In this document: piece after piece, positions 36,414 to 45,697 of the stretch | Numbering within the stretch: position 1 is the first letter of the stretch | Layout: the number at the start of each line of letters is the position of its first letter | Origin: an uncultured Bacteroidota bacterium | GTDB taxonomy: Bacteria; Bacteroidota; Bacteroidia; Flavobacteriales; Flavobacteriaceae | NCBI GenBank assembly: GCA_903838055.1 | Contig: CAILWV010000049.1 | Location: forward strand, 1-64,000 | DNA length: 64,000 nt | Direction of reading: 5' to 3' | Notes under the pieces: generated by a model | Databases searched by the model: none | Told to the model about the DNA's origin: nothing | Seen by the model: only the letters and a program-made list of their open reading frames with translations | Program-made: the position numbers and the translations under genes

Positions 36414-38132
36414 TTATCTTCTCTTTGTAATTAAGTTTATTATAAGTTGGAAAATACAAGCAAGAATTATTGTAAGTAGAGCGCCAATGAAGTTGAGCCA
36501 TAAATAACCTAATTTTTCTTGGCCACTTGGGTAAATATGAATGAAATAATAATAGATGAAAAAGATAGAGACTTGGCTGATAGCTGCGCTGTAGAATATT
36601 GATTTTCCTTTTACAAATTTCACTAAAAACCCCACTAAGAAAATACCTAGAACGGTGCCATAAAATATTGATCCAAGAATATTTACTAACTGAATTAAGT
36701 TTTCAAAAAGTGTACAAACGCATGCAAAAAGTATTGCTATGATTCCCCAGCCAAGAGTAAAGAATTGGGTTGCATGAACGAAATGTTTTTCAGATTTTTC
36801 TGTTTTAATATTTCTTTTATATATATCAATTGCAGTGGTTGCGGAAAGCGCAGTGAGTTCAGAAGCAGAGGACGACATTGCTGCCGAAATAATTACGGCA
36901 AGTAAAAGTCCAATTAATCCTTTAGGTAGATAATGCAAAATGAAATGTAAGAAAACATAATCTTTATCGTTGGTTTCTGCTTTTATATCTACTTTTTCAA
37001 TTAGCTCTTTAGCTTGATCTCGCAAATCTTTTTCTCTACCTGCAAGTTCTTTAAGTTTATTTCGAAGGATGGGATTGTCGAAATTTTGATTTAAATGGTC
37101 TATATAGAGTAAATTGTATTCCTTTTTTTCTTCGCTTAAATTAGTTAATTGTTTTTCGAGTTTTGTGTAATCGTCTTTGTATTTAGAGTTTTCAATTATG
37201 ATTTTATTATTCGGATTAAAATTCAATGGCACCGGATTGAATTGAAAAAAAACAAAAACCATAACTCCAGTTAGCAGAATAAAAAACTGCATAGGTACTT
37301 TTAAAAATCCATTCATTATTAAGCCAAGTTGACTTTCGCGATCGGTTTTCCCAGAAAGATAACGGCCAACTTGAGTTTGGTCGGTTCCAAAATAGGAAAG
37401 CATTAAAAAGAATCCACCTGTTATTCCGCTCCAAAATGTATATCTAGTTTCTGTATTTAAAGAAAAATCAAGAATATTCATTTTATCATTAGCACCTGCA
37501 ATATGAAGTGCATTAGAAAATGTCATTTCATTTGGCAACATATGCAGGATAAGGTAAAAGGTAACAAACATGCCTGAAAGTATTACAAACATTTGTTGTT
37601 TTTGGGTGACATTTACTGCTTTGTTACCACCTATAAAAGTGTAGAATATTACCGATATTCCTATGATGATATTTAGTAAAGTTAAATTCCAACCAAGTAA
37701 TGTTGAAAGAATAATAGAAGGCGCATAGATTGTTATTCCGGCTGCTAATCCTCGTTGAATTAGAAATAAAATTGCTGCCAATGATCGGGTTTTTAAATCG
37801 AAACGTTGTTCAAGATATTGATAAGCTGTGAATATTTTGTATTTGTGGTAAATAGGAATAAAGACAATACAAATTACTATCATAGCTATTGGTAGTCCAA
37901 AATAGAATTGAATAAAGCCCATTCCGTCATGGTAGGCCTGTCCTGGAGTAGAAAGAAAGGTGATTGCACTGGCTTGAGTTGCCATAACCGAAAGTCCAAC
38001 AACCCACCAAGGTGTTTCTTTATTAGCTAATATATATTCTTCTACATTTTTACTGCCACTAGATTTGTAAACACCATAGAGAATGATGAACAACAAAGTA
38101 ACAGAAAGTACTATCCAATCTAGTTGTTGCAT
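36414..38132 (-). CDS. Sodium:solute symporter (SSS family)
   Basis: 572 residues, about 13-14 transmembrane helices in the LeuT/SSS order. Characteristic segments are TPWWVVGLSVMATQASAITF, the helix-5/6 region ILFLIQRGLAAGITIYAPSI, GGFFLMLSYFGTDQTQVGRYL and the sodium-site helix AVIISAAMSSSASELTALSA. A charged insert at about 300-375 (KLEKQLTNLSEEKKEY, coiled-coil-like) sits in a loop that is short in many relatives. It moves a sugar, amino acid, or other solute together with sodium; the substrate cannot be told. A 33-codon membrane ORF ends 3 bases before its start. Confidence 0.9.
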   Translation of the reverse strand: MQQLDWIVLSVTLLFIILYGVYKSSGSKNVEEYILANKETPWWVVGLSVMATQASAITFLSTPGQAYHDGMGFIQFYFGLPIAMIVICIVFIPIYHKYKIFTAYQYLEQRFDLKTRSLAAILFLIQRGLAAGITIYAPSIILSTLLGWNLTLLNIIIGISVIFYTFIGGNKAVNVTQKQQMFVILSGMFVTFYLILHMLPNEMTFSNALHIAGANDKMNILDFSLNTETRYTFWSGITGGFFLMLSYFGTDQTQVGRYLSGKTDRESQLGLIMNGFLKVPMQFFILLTGVMVFVFFQFNPVPLNFNPNNKIIIENSKYKDDYTKLEKQLTNLSEEKKEYNLLYIDHLNQNFDNPILRNKLKELAGREKDLRDQAKELIEKVDIKAETNDKDYVFLHFILHYLPKGLIGLLLAVIISAAMSSSASELTALSATTAIDIYKRNIKTEKSEKHFVHATQFFTLGWGIIAILFACVCTLFENLIQLVNILGSIFYGTVLGIFLVGFLVKFVKGKSIFYSAAISQVSIFFIYYYFIHIYPSGQEKLGYLWLNFIGALLTIILACIFQLIINLITKRR

Positions 38133-38135
38133 GTA

Positions 38136-38237
38136 TTAAGAAAATATTTGCATTAAAAGATAAAACAAAACAATAAAAGCAATATTGGTTATTAGTAACC
38201 AAGTGTAATTAATTTTCCAAAAGGTTGGTTTTCCCAT
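38136..38237 (-). CDS. 33-residue small membrane protein upstream of the symporter
   Basis: ATG at 38237, stop at 38136-38138. The product starts MGKPTFWKINYTW and continues as a single hydrophobic helix (LLITNIAFIVLFYLLMQIF). It fills the 150-base gap between the 81-aa protein and the symporter, starts 45 bases after the former, and ends 3 bases before the symporter ATG, the spacing of a translated operon member. Small hydrophobic subunits accompany some SSS transporters (for example the longer DUF4212 proteins), so an accessory role is possible. It is too short for standard gene callers. Confidence 0.6.
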   Translation of the reverse strand: MGKPTFWKINYTWLLITNIAFIVLFYLLMQIFS

Positions 38238-38281
38238 TTAATGTTTTTTAATCTATGGTATATAAAATCTAAAATCTGCTA

Positions 38282-38527
38282 TTACAAATGTCCTAAGCCA
38301 TTTCTTTGATTGATATAGTTTAATTGGTGTTCCGCGACATAATTTCGAAATATTTCAACTAGTGTCTCATAATATTTTTGAAGGTTTTTTACGTTTACCT
38401 CCGGTCGACTATCAATTGGAATTGTTATTGGCATTTCATTAAGATACTTAGATAATTCGGGATAATTTTCGTGAATCACCATAGTAACCTTCAAGATTTT
38501 CGCATTAATTTCTTTTTCAGTCTCCAT
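38282..38527 (-). CDS. Small conserved hypothetical protein, 81 residues
   Basis: No signal peptide or membrane segment. The sequence is helical and charged, with EINAKILKVTMVIHENYPEL, YLNEMPITIPIDSRPEV and a C-terminal INQRNGLGHL. It looks like a conserved flavobacterial small protein, but I cannot name a family. It lies 27 bases downstream of maf on the same strand, within the leftward run. The ATG at 38527 is the only good start. Confidence 0.65.
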   Translation of the reverse strand: METEKEINAKILKVTMVIHENYPELSKYLNEMPITIPIDSRPEVNVKNLQKYYETLVEIFRNYVAEHQLNYINQRNGLGHL

Positions 38528-38554
38528 TGTTTTTACATTAATAGTTTTGTAAAA

Positions 38555-39151
38555 CTACAAATTCTTAAGGAATGTTTGGGATAAATAATTATATACTTTT
38601 TCTGTTGGCAATCCCACCACATTGGTGTAAGACCCTTCAATTTTGGAAATACCAATTAATCCAATCCAATCTTGAATTCCATAGGCTCCAGCTTTATCAA
38701 ATGGTTTGTAAGTATCTAAATAATAACGAATTGCATTTTCGTTTAACGTGTTGAAAGTTACTTTGGTAACATCAAATATAGTTTCAATATTAGTAGAAGT
38801 TTTGAAACAAACAGAAGTAATCACTTCATGAGTAACATTGGATAATGATTTTAAAATTTGAACTGCATCCTCATAATCTTTTGGTTTGCCCAAAGCTGTA
38901 TCTTTAAGCCATACAATAGTGTCGCTTGTAACTAATATTTCATTATCTAATAGCTCTCCATCAAAAGCTTCGGCTTTTAATTTTGCTAGATAGTTAGTTA
39001 TTTCTTCGGCTTTTAGATGATTAGGATATACTTCTTCAATTTCTTTAAGTCGAATTTCAAAATCAAAACTGTCTCCAAAATCAAAATCTTTAAAAAACTG
39101 TTGGCGTCTGGGAGATCCTGAAGCTAAGATGATTTTATATTTATTAGACAT
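38555..39151 (-). CDS. maf: Maf-like nucleoside triphosphate pyrophosphatase
   Basis: 198 residues, normal Maf length. Signature N-terminus IILASGSPRRQQFFKDF, the central VTSDTIVWLKDTALGKPKD with the catalytic Asp, and the C-terminal KAGAYGIQDWIGLIGISKIE and NVVGLPTEKVYNYL. Maf proteins hydrolyse non-canonical nucleoside triphosphates (dTTP/UTP or modified pyrimidines), limiting their incorporation. The start overlaps the end of the UbiA gene by 8 nt, so translation is probably coupled. Confidence 0.95.
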   Translation of the reverse strand: MSNKYKIILASGSPRRQQFFKDFDFGDSFDFEIRLKEIEEVYPNHLKAEEITNYLAKLKAEAFDGELLDNEILVTSDTIVWLKDTALGKPKDYEDAVQILKSLSNVTHEVITSVCFKTSTNIETIFDVTKVTFNTLNENAIRYYLDTYKPFDKAGAYGIQDWIGLIGISKIEGSYTNVVGLPTEKVYNYLSQTFLKNL

Positions 39152-40070
39152 TGTGTTTGATATTAAATGTTATTATCCATATAGATAAAATCCCGAAGAA
39201 AATTATCCATTTTAATATTATGCTAATTTGTCGAAAATCCTTTTTTTCTTTGGCATTCCAAATTCGGATTAAACATAAAATAATAGGAGCAATTACCAAA
39301 ATCATTAGATAGAAAATTCCATAATATAAGTTATTTGAAAACAAATATTGATTAAGGTAAAAGAATAAGTATAGGGTTGGAACTAACAAAAGAATAAAAG
39401 CTATTTTAGTTGTTTTTATAGTTCCGATAATAATTGGTAATGTTTTCATTTCTTGAATTTTATCACCTTCTATGTCTTCAATATCTTTTATCATTTCACG
39501 CACAAGATTTATGAAGAATGCAAATTTAGCGTAGTCTAATAATATTGAAAAAGCCAAAGCCATTTGTTGCTGATTACTTTCAAAAGTATTCGGAAAAATA
39601 TCAAATATTCCTATAATGATAACGCTAAAAGCAAGCAAAGCAGCAATTAGAATATTACCAATAACTGCAATTTGTTTAATAGTGCTAGCATAGATATAAA
39701 GTAAGGTAGCAATTAATACAAAAAGGATTGCAAAATTAGGATGTGAAATTGAATTTGATAATACAAATCCGCAGGCAACTCCTGCAATTGTAAGTGCAGC
39801 ATAAATAGAATAGGCGGTAGTCTCTGAAATAAACGTTCCAATAATAACTTTATTTGGTTTGTTATGTTGGTCTGTTTCTTGATCAAAAATATCGTTTATT
39901 ACATAGCCACCAGCAGCGATTAGAACAGTTGCAAGAATTAATAATGCATATTGCCAATAAAAAAGCGATAGAGGAATATGTATTTGTTCTAAATATCCAA
40001 ACCTAATAATTAATTGCATTAGGGCTAGTAGGAGCAGATTTTTATAACGTATTAATTGTAGGAATTTCAT
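39144..40070 (-). CDS. UbiA-family prenyltransferase (annotated in relatives as geranylgeranylglycerol-phosphate geranylgeranyltransferase)
   Basis: 308 residues and about nine membrane helices. The two Asp-rich motifs of the superfamily are present: NDIFDQETDQHNKP (NDxxDxxxD) at about 63-76 and REMIKDIEDIEGDKIQEMKT (DxxxD type) near 190. Such enzymes move a prenyl chain from a polyprenyl diphosphate to an aromatic or glycerol acceptor. Relatives in Bacteroidota are often named after the archaeal lipid enzyme, but the physiological acceptor is uncertain. It sits between the KdsC-like phosphatase and maf. Confidence 0.85.
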   Translation of the reverse strand: MKFLQLIRYKNLLLLALMQLIIRFGYLEQIHIPLSLFYWQYALLILATVLIAAGGYVINDIFDQETDQHNKPNKVIIGTFISETTAYSIYAALTIAGVACGFVLSNSISHPNFAILFVLIATLLYIYASTIKQIAVIGNILIAALLAFSVIIIGIFDIFPNTFESNQQQMALAFSILLDYAKFAFFINLVREMIKDIEDIEGDKIQEMKTLPIIIGTIKTTKIAFILLLVPTLYLFFYLNQYLFSNNLYYGIFYLMILVIAPIILCLIRIWNAKEKKDFRQISIILKWIIFFGILSIWIITFNIKHNV

Positions 40071-40124
40071 TGGTTTAGTGTTATTTTCATGTTCAAGAAT
40101 TAATGATTTTTTAGCTGCAGATTA

Positions 40125-40649
40125 CTAATCATGTTTTCCGTTATAATACAAATGCCATTTTCCTTGTACTTTCATTACTTGTTCAATCACGTCTCTAACT
40201 GCACCTTTTCCTCCGTTTTTATGAGAAATATAAGTTGATATAGCTTTTATCTCCGGACTAGAATCTTGAGGACATGTAGGCAACCCTACTAGCTTCATGA
40301 CATGATAATCAGGAATATCATCTCCCATGTAGAGTACATTTTCGGGATTAATATTATATAATTCTATGTATTCATTAAAAGTTTCAACTTTATTTGGACT
40401 TGCCAAATGTATATCGTGAATGCCCAAATTTCTCAATCGAATGCGTACCCCTTCATTATTTCCTCCAGAAATAATGCATACGTTATAACCGCTTTCCAAT
40501 GCTGCTTTCATGGCAAAACCATCTCGAATATTCATTATTCGAAGCATTTCCCCAGACTGTGTTACATGCACAGAACTATCCGTTAATACACCATCAACAT
40601 CAAAAATGAAGGTGGTGATAGTGTTCATTAATTCTTTATAATTTGCCAT
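40125..40649 (-). CDS. HAD-family phosphatase, KdsC-like (3-deoxy-D-manno-octulosonate 8-phosphate phosphatase)
   Basis: 174 residues from the ATG at 40649; an in-frame TTG two codons upstream is less likely. HAD motif I is TFIFDVDGVLTDSSVHV with the nucleophile Asp17 and acid/base Asp19. Motif II is VCIISGGNNEGV and motif III/IV is NVLYMGDDIPDYHVMKLVG. The small size with no cap domain matches KdsC, the tetrameric C0-type phosphatase of Kdo (lipopolysaccharide core) synthesis. The start overlaps the preceding DUF2520 gene by 14 nt. Kdo specificity is by family resemblance. Confidence 0.9.
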   Translation of the reverse strand: MANYKELMNTITTFIFDVDGVLTDSSVHVTQSGEMLRIMNIRDGFAMKAALESGYNVCIISGGNNEGVRIRLRNLGIHDIHLASPNKVETFNEYIELYNINPENVLYMGDDIPDYHVMKLVGLPTCPQDSSPEIKAISTYISHKNGGKGAVRDVIEQVMKVQGKWHLYYNGKHD

Positions 40650-41394
40650 TATCAATAATTGATTTTGTTAGGATTTTGTATATTTCTTTATGATTTACAT
40701 CTGTTAAAATTTCAAGATGTTTATTAATTGTGGTAGTGTCTTTTCGTTTTGCAGGTCCAGTTTGGGCTTGCTCTGGAGAAAGAGTTTTAATTTTATTAGC
40801 TGTTTCTATTATTAATGGTTTCAAAATTTCAAACGGAACTTTATGTTCTTCACAAATTTCGTTTCCTATTACATATAAATGATTTACAAAATTATTCACA
40901 AAAACTGCAGCTGCATGTAAGGGTTTCCGTTGCTCGGAAGTGATTTCGAATATCTTATCTGAAATTTCAGAAGCAACCTCTTTTAGCATATTTAAATCTT
41001 CCCCATTTTGCGCTTCTAAACAAATTGGAATTTCCTTAAAATTCACTTCTTTATTCTTTGTGAATGTTTGAAGCGGATAAAAAACACCTTTTTTGTTGTT
41101 AGAACTTAAGTCGTTTATAGCAACGCTTCCTGATGTATGAACTACTAATTTGTTAGTAAACGGGAGTTGGCTTGAAACCACGGAAATAGCATCGTCAGAA
41201 ACTGCAATTAGGAATAAATCGACTTCTTTTAATTGCTTGTAATCACTAACAATTACATCAGAATCTAATAAATGTGAAAGTGTTTTTGGATTTCGGGAAA
41301 AGACCTGCGTCAACTCCAAATTTTCAGCCTTTAAAAAAGCTGAAATTAAATGTTGCGCTACATTACCCGAACCAATTATGCTTATAGAAATCAT
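40636..41394 (-). CDS. Rossmann-like/DUF2520 domain-containing protein
   Basis: 252 residues. The N-terminal NAD(P)-binding Rossmann motif is ISIIGSGNVAQHLISAFLKA, followed by a dinucleotide-binding fold to about residue 125 and a helical DUF2520 C-terminal domain (LHAAAVFVNNFVNHLYVIG; TGPAKRKDTTTINKHLEIL). The layout resembles ketopantoate or pyrroline-5-carboxylate reductases, but no reaction is established. It is the first gene of a leftward run to 35839 whose early members overlap, so they are likely one operon. Confidence 0.88.
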   Translation of the reverse strand: MISISIIGSGNVAQHLISAFLKAENLELTQVFSRNPKTLSHLLDSDVIVSDYKQLKEVDLFLIAVSDDAISVVSSQLPFTNKLVVHTSGSVAINDLSSNNKKGVFYPLQTFTKNKEVNFKEIPICLEAQNGEDLNMLKEVASEISDKIFEITSEQRKPLHAAAVFVNNFVNHLYVIGNEICEEHKVPFEILKPLIIETANKIKTLSPEQAQTGPAKRKDTTTINKHLEILTDVNHKEIYKILTKSIIDNGKL

Positions 41395-41463
41395 TCTGTA
41401 AAATTATTCTTTTTTTTTTTAATTGGAATAGTATTGAAATTTTTATGTAAACTTATAAATGTT

Positions 41464-41573
41464 AGACACAAATCCCACAAATTAAATGGATTGTTATTAG
41501 ATAGTAAGAATCCTTTGATTAGTCAAATAAAAAAATAAATGTCGATTCATGCTAATTAGTGAAATTCGTGTTG
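41464..41573. repeat. Diverged palindromic intergenic repeat
   Basis: gacacaaatcccacaaatt at the left and aattagtgaaattcgtgtt at the right form an imperfect inverted repeat with a longer A/T-rich middle. The arms resemble those at 45517-45598. It occupies much of the 310-base gap between the DUF2520 gene and ccsBA, which otherwise holds only the -7 element described separately. Confidence 0.4.
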
Positions 41574-41658
41574 AAAATAAATTTGTAATAAAAATTTCTT
41601 AAGTTAATTTTAATGTATTTTGAACTTAAACTATCCTTTATAATCCACAATTTTGATT

Positions 41659-41666
41659 TACTTTTG
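41659..41666 (+). promoter_or_regulatory. Probable -7 element of ccsBA
   Basis: TACTTTTG is a perfect TAnnTTTG match 38 nt before the ccsBA start. No -33 TTG occurs at 17-23 nt upstream. Confidence 0.45.
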
Positions 41667-41704
41667 TATTCCCTAGATTTAGGTTTATTATTAAAGTTTT
41701 CATC

Positions 41705-44700
41705 ATGAATAAAAAAATATTTTCTTTTCTGTTTTCCACCAGATTAATGGCAGTTTTGTTTTTAACTTTTGCATTAGCAATGGGAATAGGAACCTTTATT
41801 GAAAGTTATTACAATACCGATACAGCAAGAGTTTGGATCTATAATGCTTGGTGGTTTGAAGTAATTATGGTGTTCTTCATGATTAATTTCGCAGGAAATA
41901 TAAAACGCTATCAGTTGTACAAAAAAGAAAAATGGGCAACCTTATTGCTACATGTTTCTTTTGTTTTTATCATTTTTGGCGCTTTCATTACAAGATACAT
42001 TAGTTATGAAGGAATGATGCCAATTCGCGAAGGTGCTACTTCTAACCAAATGTTTTCTGATAAAAATTATCTTACTTTTTTTGTAGATGGACAACATAAT
42101 GGTGAATTAAAAAGAAGAGTTTTTGAAAAGCCTCTTTTATTATCACCAGCAGTTTATCCTCCATTTGCAAGTAATAATTTTACAATATCCGATAATTTTG
42201 ATTCTACTCCTTTTAAGATTAGTTATAAAAATTTCATTATGGATGCCAAAGATACTATAAAGCAATCTGAGAGTGGAACTTTATATCTTAAAATGGTTGA
42301 ATCGGGTGGAGGATCTCGTCATGAATATTATCTTCAAGAAGGAACAATTAAAGATATTCATAACGTGCTTTTTGCTTTGAACAAACCTACTAAAGGAGCT
42401 ATTAATATTACTAGTACAGAAACAGGAACTACTATTGATGCACCTTTTGAAGGACAATTCATGCGAATGGCCGATAAATTTCAAGGGACTTTAGCTAAAG
42501 ACAGCACCCAACCTTTAATGTTTCGTTCATTATATAATGTAGGAGGAGCACAATTTGTATTTCCAGACCAACCAATTAAAGGAATTAAAGATGTGGTATC
42601 TGGTAAAAAATTTAAGTCAAAAAATTCTAACGATGCTTTAGTATTAACGATTGAATCCGAAGGAAAATCTAAGGATGTTACACTTATTGGTTCTAAAGGA
42701 TCTGTTGGTGAGCCACAAGTTGTGAAAATTGGCAAATTAGAATACACACTTTATTTTGGAAGCAAAGTATATACTTTGCCCTTTAGCATAACATTAAATG
42801 ATTTTAATGCTAAAAAATATCCTGGAACAGAGAAAAGTTTTTCTTCTTTTGAAAGCAAAGTTACGGTCACTGAAAACGGAAATAAATTTAATGCCGATAT
42901 TTATATGAACCATATTTTAGACCACGGAGGGTATAGATTTTTTCAATCTTCATTTGATCCTGATGAAAAAGGAACTATTCTTTCCGTTAACCATGATTAC
43001 TGGGGGACTTTAATTACTTATATCGGTTATTTCTTGTTGTTCTTTGCCATGATGTGCATTCTATTTGTGAAAAATACTAGGTTTGCCGATGTGAAACGAA
43101 AATTAGAAGAAGTGAAATTGAAAAAATCTAAATTCTTATCGGTGCTTATTTTGTTGATGTCTTTAAATGGATTTGCTCAACACCAACATAATCCAGCAAA
43201 ATTCAATTATTTAGATTCGATTTTAAAATATAAAGTTCCCGAAACGCAAGCAGAAAAATTTGGTCGATTGGTAATTCAAGACGATGGAGGTAGAATGAAA
43301 CCTATAAACACCTTTTCATCGGAATTGCTTCGTAAAGTAAGCAAAAGAGAAACTTATGAAGGAATGAATTCCGATCAAGTTTTTATTTCAATGTCGCAAT
43401 TTCCAACAGCTTGGTTTGAGTTGCCATTAATTTATATCAAAACTGGAAATGACAGTATCCGTAAAATTATCGGAGTAAATCCAGAAGATAAGTACGTTAC
43501 TTTTAGATCTTTGTTTGATGCAAAAGGAAATTATAAATTAGGTGCTTACTTGGAAGATGCCTACAAAACGAATACTCCAGATCAGTTTCAAAAAGATTTT
43601 ATTGAAGTAGATAAAAAGGTAAATTTAATGAATTCGGCATTGAGTGGCAATATTTTAAAAATATTCCCAATTCCAAGTGATAACAATAATAAATGGTTAT
43701 CTTTTTTAGAGATCAATCATCCTATGGGCAATGATTTGGATGTTATTAAAAATGCTTTGCCTTATTATTTTGATGCTTTAGCAAAAGCTTCTAAAACTAA
43801 AGATTATACTTTGGCAAACACGATGTTGCTTGGTTTGGAGAATTTTCAGAAAAAATACGGAAAAGCAGTTCTACCTTCAGACCAACAAATATCTTCAGAG
43901 ATTTTGTTAAACAAATACGATGTATTTAAAAACTTATTTTGGTTGTATATGCTTGCCGGAAGTTTGATGCTAATTATGGTTATAGTCAGTATTTTTTATA
44001 ATACTAAAGCAATAAAAATCATAATAAATTTATTTCATATTTCTGTCATTGTATTGTTTGTTTTGCATACAGCTGGTTTAATTGCGCGTTGGTATGTTTC
44101 TGGACATGCGCCTTGGAGCAACGCCTATGAAAGTATGATTTATGTGGCTTGGGCTACGATGTTATTTACATTATTGTTCTCTAGTAGATTAGCAACATTT
44201 TCTAAAATTAACACAACTATTTATTTATTATCTCTTTTTACTTGGAATTTTAAAAATAAATCACCTCTTGTTGTTGCCTCTGGAACTTTTGTGGCTTCTA
44301 TGATATTAATGGTAGCGCATTTAAATTGGTTAGATCCATCAATTGCCAATTTGCAGCCTGTATTGAATTCCTATTGGTTAATGATTCACGTTGCCGTTAT
44401 TGTAGCAAGTTACGGGCCTTTTACATTAGGAATGGTTCTTGGTTTGGTAGCATTATTGTTAATGTTATTTACTAACGAAAAAAATAAAGCTACTATGACC
44501 TTGCATATTAAAGAAATCACCTATATCAACGAAATGGCTTTAACGATAGGACTTGTTATGCTAACAATCGGAAATTTTCTTGGTGGACAATGGGCTAACG
44601 AAAGTTGGGGGCGCTACTGGGGATGGGATCCTAAAGAAACTTGGGCGTTAATTAGTATCATGGTTTATGCTTTTGTAATTCACGCACGATTTGTTCCATC

Positions 44701-44914
44701 TTTAAGAGGTTTGTTTTCTTTTAATTTTATGAGTGTTTTGGCTTTTGCTTCAATATTAATGACTTATTTCGGAGTGAATTTTCACTTAACCGGAATGCAC
44801 TCTTATGCTTCTGGGGAGAAACAAAACGTAACTATATACCTTTATATCTTTGTTGCTTACATGGTTTTTTCAACTTTCGTATATTGGAGATACCGAAAAA
44901 TATTCAAAAAATAA
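41705..44914 (+). CDS. ccsBA: Fused cytochrome c biogenesis protein CcsBA (ResB-CcsA fusion)
   Basis: 1069 residues. The N-terminal ResB/CcsB part has transmembrane helices at about 10-30 and 45-65 and near 440-460, enclosing a large periplasmic domain. A second periplasmic stretch follows (FNYLDSILKYKVPETQAEKF), then the multi-helix CcsA part with WYVSGHAPWSNAYESMIYVA and the WWD haem-handling motif GRYWGWDPKETWALI near residue 968. Flanking His residues for haem ligation are visible (HVAVIVASYG; FHLTGMHSYASG). The fused protein is a system II cytochrome c synthetase, exporting haem and attaching it to CXXCH apocytochromes. A glutathione peroxidase gene starts 2 bases after it. Confidence 0.95.
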   Translation: MNKKIFSFLFSTRLMAVLFLTFALAMGIGTFIESYYNTDTARVWIYNAWWFEVIMVFFMINFAGNIKRYQLYKKEKWATLLLHVSFVFIIFGAFITRYISYEGMMPIREGATSNQMFSDKNYLTFFVDGQHNGELKRRVFEKPLLLSPAVYPPFASNNFTISDNFDSTPFKISYKNFIMDAKDTIKQSESGTLYLKMVESGGGSRHEYYLQEGTIKDIHNVLFALNKPTKGAINITSTETGTTIDAPFEGQFMRMADKFQGTLAKDSTQPLMFRSLYNVGGAQFVFPDQPIKGIKDVVSGKKFKSKNSNDALVLTIESEGKSKDVTLIGSKGSVGEPQVVKIGKLEYTLYFGSKVYTLPFSITLNDFNAKKYPGTEKSFSSFESKVTVTENGNKFNADIYMNHILDHGGYRFFQSSFDPDEKGTILSVNHDYWGTLITYIGYFLLFFAMMCILFVKNTRFADVKRKLEEVKLKKSKFLSVLILLMSLNGFAQHQHNPAKFNYLDSILKYKVPETQAEKFGRLVIQDDGGRMKPINTFSSELLRKVSKRETYEGMNSDQVFISMSQFPTAWFELPLIYIKTGNDSIRKIIGVNPEDKYVTFRSLFDAKGNYKLGAYLEDAYKTNTPDQFQKDFIEVDKKVNLMNSALSGNILKIFPIPSDNNNKWLSFLEINHPMGNDLDVIKNALPYYFDALAKASKTKDYTLANTMLLGLENFQKKYGKAVLPSDQQISSEILLNKYDVFKNLFWLYMLAGSLMLIMVIVSIFYNTKAIKIIINLFHISVIVLFVLHTAGLIARWYVSGHAPWSNAYESMIYVAWATMLFTLLFSSRLATFSKINTTIYLLSLFTWNFKNKSPLVVASGTFVASMILMVAHLNWLDPSIANLQPVLNSYWLMIHVAVIVASYGPFTLGMVLGLVALLLMLFTNEKNKATMTLHIKEITYINEMALTIGLVMLTIGNFLGGQWANESWGRYWGWDPKETWALISIMVYAFVIHARFVPSLRGLFSFNFMSVLAFASILMTYFGVNFHLTGMHSYASGEKQNVTIYLYIFVAYMVFSTFVYWRYRKIFKK

Positions 44915-44916
44915 TC

Positions 44917-45504
44917 ATGAAAAATATAACACTATTATTATTAAGTCTTAGTTTTTTTACAAGTTGTAAAAATCAAGCGCAAGAAACTCCAGTTACATTA
45001 ATTTCTAATAAAGAAGTCATGACTAAAGAAACTATTTATTCATTTAAAGTAAAAGATTTAAATGGAAAAGAATTTGATTTTGCGTCCTTAAAAGGTAAAA
45101 AAATCATGATTGTAAACACTGCATCTAAATGTGGATTAACACCTCAATATAAAGACTTGGAGGCTATTTTTGAAAAATACAAAGAGAAGAATTTTGTTAT
45201 TGTAGGATTTCCGGCTAACAATTTTGCTTCACAAGAACCAGGAACAAATAAAGAAATTGGAGAATTTTGCCAACGTAATTATGGAGTGACATTCCCAATG
45301 ATGGAGAAGGTATCTGTTAAAGATGCTGATATGTGTGAAGTATATAAATTCTTAACACAAAAATCAAAAAATGGTTTACAAGACAGTGAAGTAGAATGGA
45401 ACTTTCAGAAATATTTGATTAATGAAAAAGGAGAATTAGAAAAAGTTATTTCTCCACAAGTACTACCAACAGACGCTTCTATTGTAGATTGGATTGCAAA
45501 ATAA
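44917..45504 (+). CDS. Glutathione peroxidase-family lipoprotein
   Basis: 195 residues from the ATG at 44917; the longer reading would use a TTG inside ccsBA. The N-terminus MKNITLLLLSLSFFTSCKN is a lipoprotein signal with the lipobox Cys. The peroxidatic residue is a cysteine, Cys72, in VNTASKCGLTPQY, with FPANNFASQEPGTN and VEWNFQKYLI supplying the conserved Gln and Trp-Asn. Such Cys-type enzymes usually reduce peroxides with thioredoxin rather than glutathione. Placement on the periplasmic or outer-membrane side next to cytochrome c maturation suggests protection of exported haem or thiols from peroxide. Confidence 0.93.
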   Translation: MKNITLLLLSLSFFTSCKNQAQETPVTLISNKEVMTKETIYSFKVKDLNGKEFDFASLKGKKIMIVNTASKCGLTPQYKDLEAIFEKYKEKNFVIVGFPANNFASQEPGTNKEIGEFCQRNYGVTFPMMEKVSVKDADMCEVYKFLTQKSKNGLQDSEVEWNFQKYLINEKGELEKVISPQVLPTDASIVDWIAK

Positions 45505-45516
45505 GCATGTGAAATA

Positions 45517-45598
45517 GACACGAATTTGCTAAAGGCAAACGAAATTTGTGTAATTTTTAGAAACAATACAATTGGTGAAAATTAGTGCAATTTGTGTC
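45517..45598. repeat. Palindromic intergenic repeat with gacac(g/a)aatt(t)gc arms
   Basis: gacacgaatttgc (45517-45529) pairs with gcaatttgtgtc (45587-45598) with one bulge and one wobble. The interior contains further partial copies (gaaatttgtgtaatt; aattagtgcaatt). It fills most of the 193-base gap between the glutathione peroxidase and pyrR and resembles the elements at 7114, 41464 and 50776. Confidence 0.55.
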
Positions 45599-45642
45599 GA
45601 AAAAAATAATTATTCTGTTTTCGTCATGTAGAGTTTTTCTTT

Positions 45643-45676
45643 TTTGAATAAAATTCCAATATTTTATTTACTTTTA
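45643..45676 (+). promoter_or_regulatory. Possible promoter of the pyrR operon
   Basis: TTTG at 45643-45646, a 22-nt spacer and TACTTTTA at 45669-45676 match the Bacteroidetes consensus except for the last base. It would give a leader of only about 15 nt, with no room for a classical PyrR attenuator. Confidence 0.4.
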
Positions 45677-45697
45677 CACTCCAAACAGCACTTCATT

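Noticed and set aside
45644..45697. TTG-initiated N-terminal extension of PyrR
   Set aside because: The extra 18 residues do not resemble PyrR, and the ATG at 45698 matches the conserved start. The candidate promoter would also lie inside the extension.
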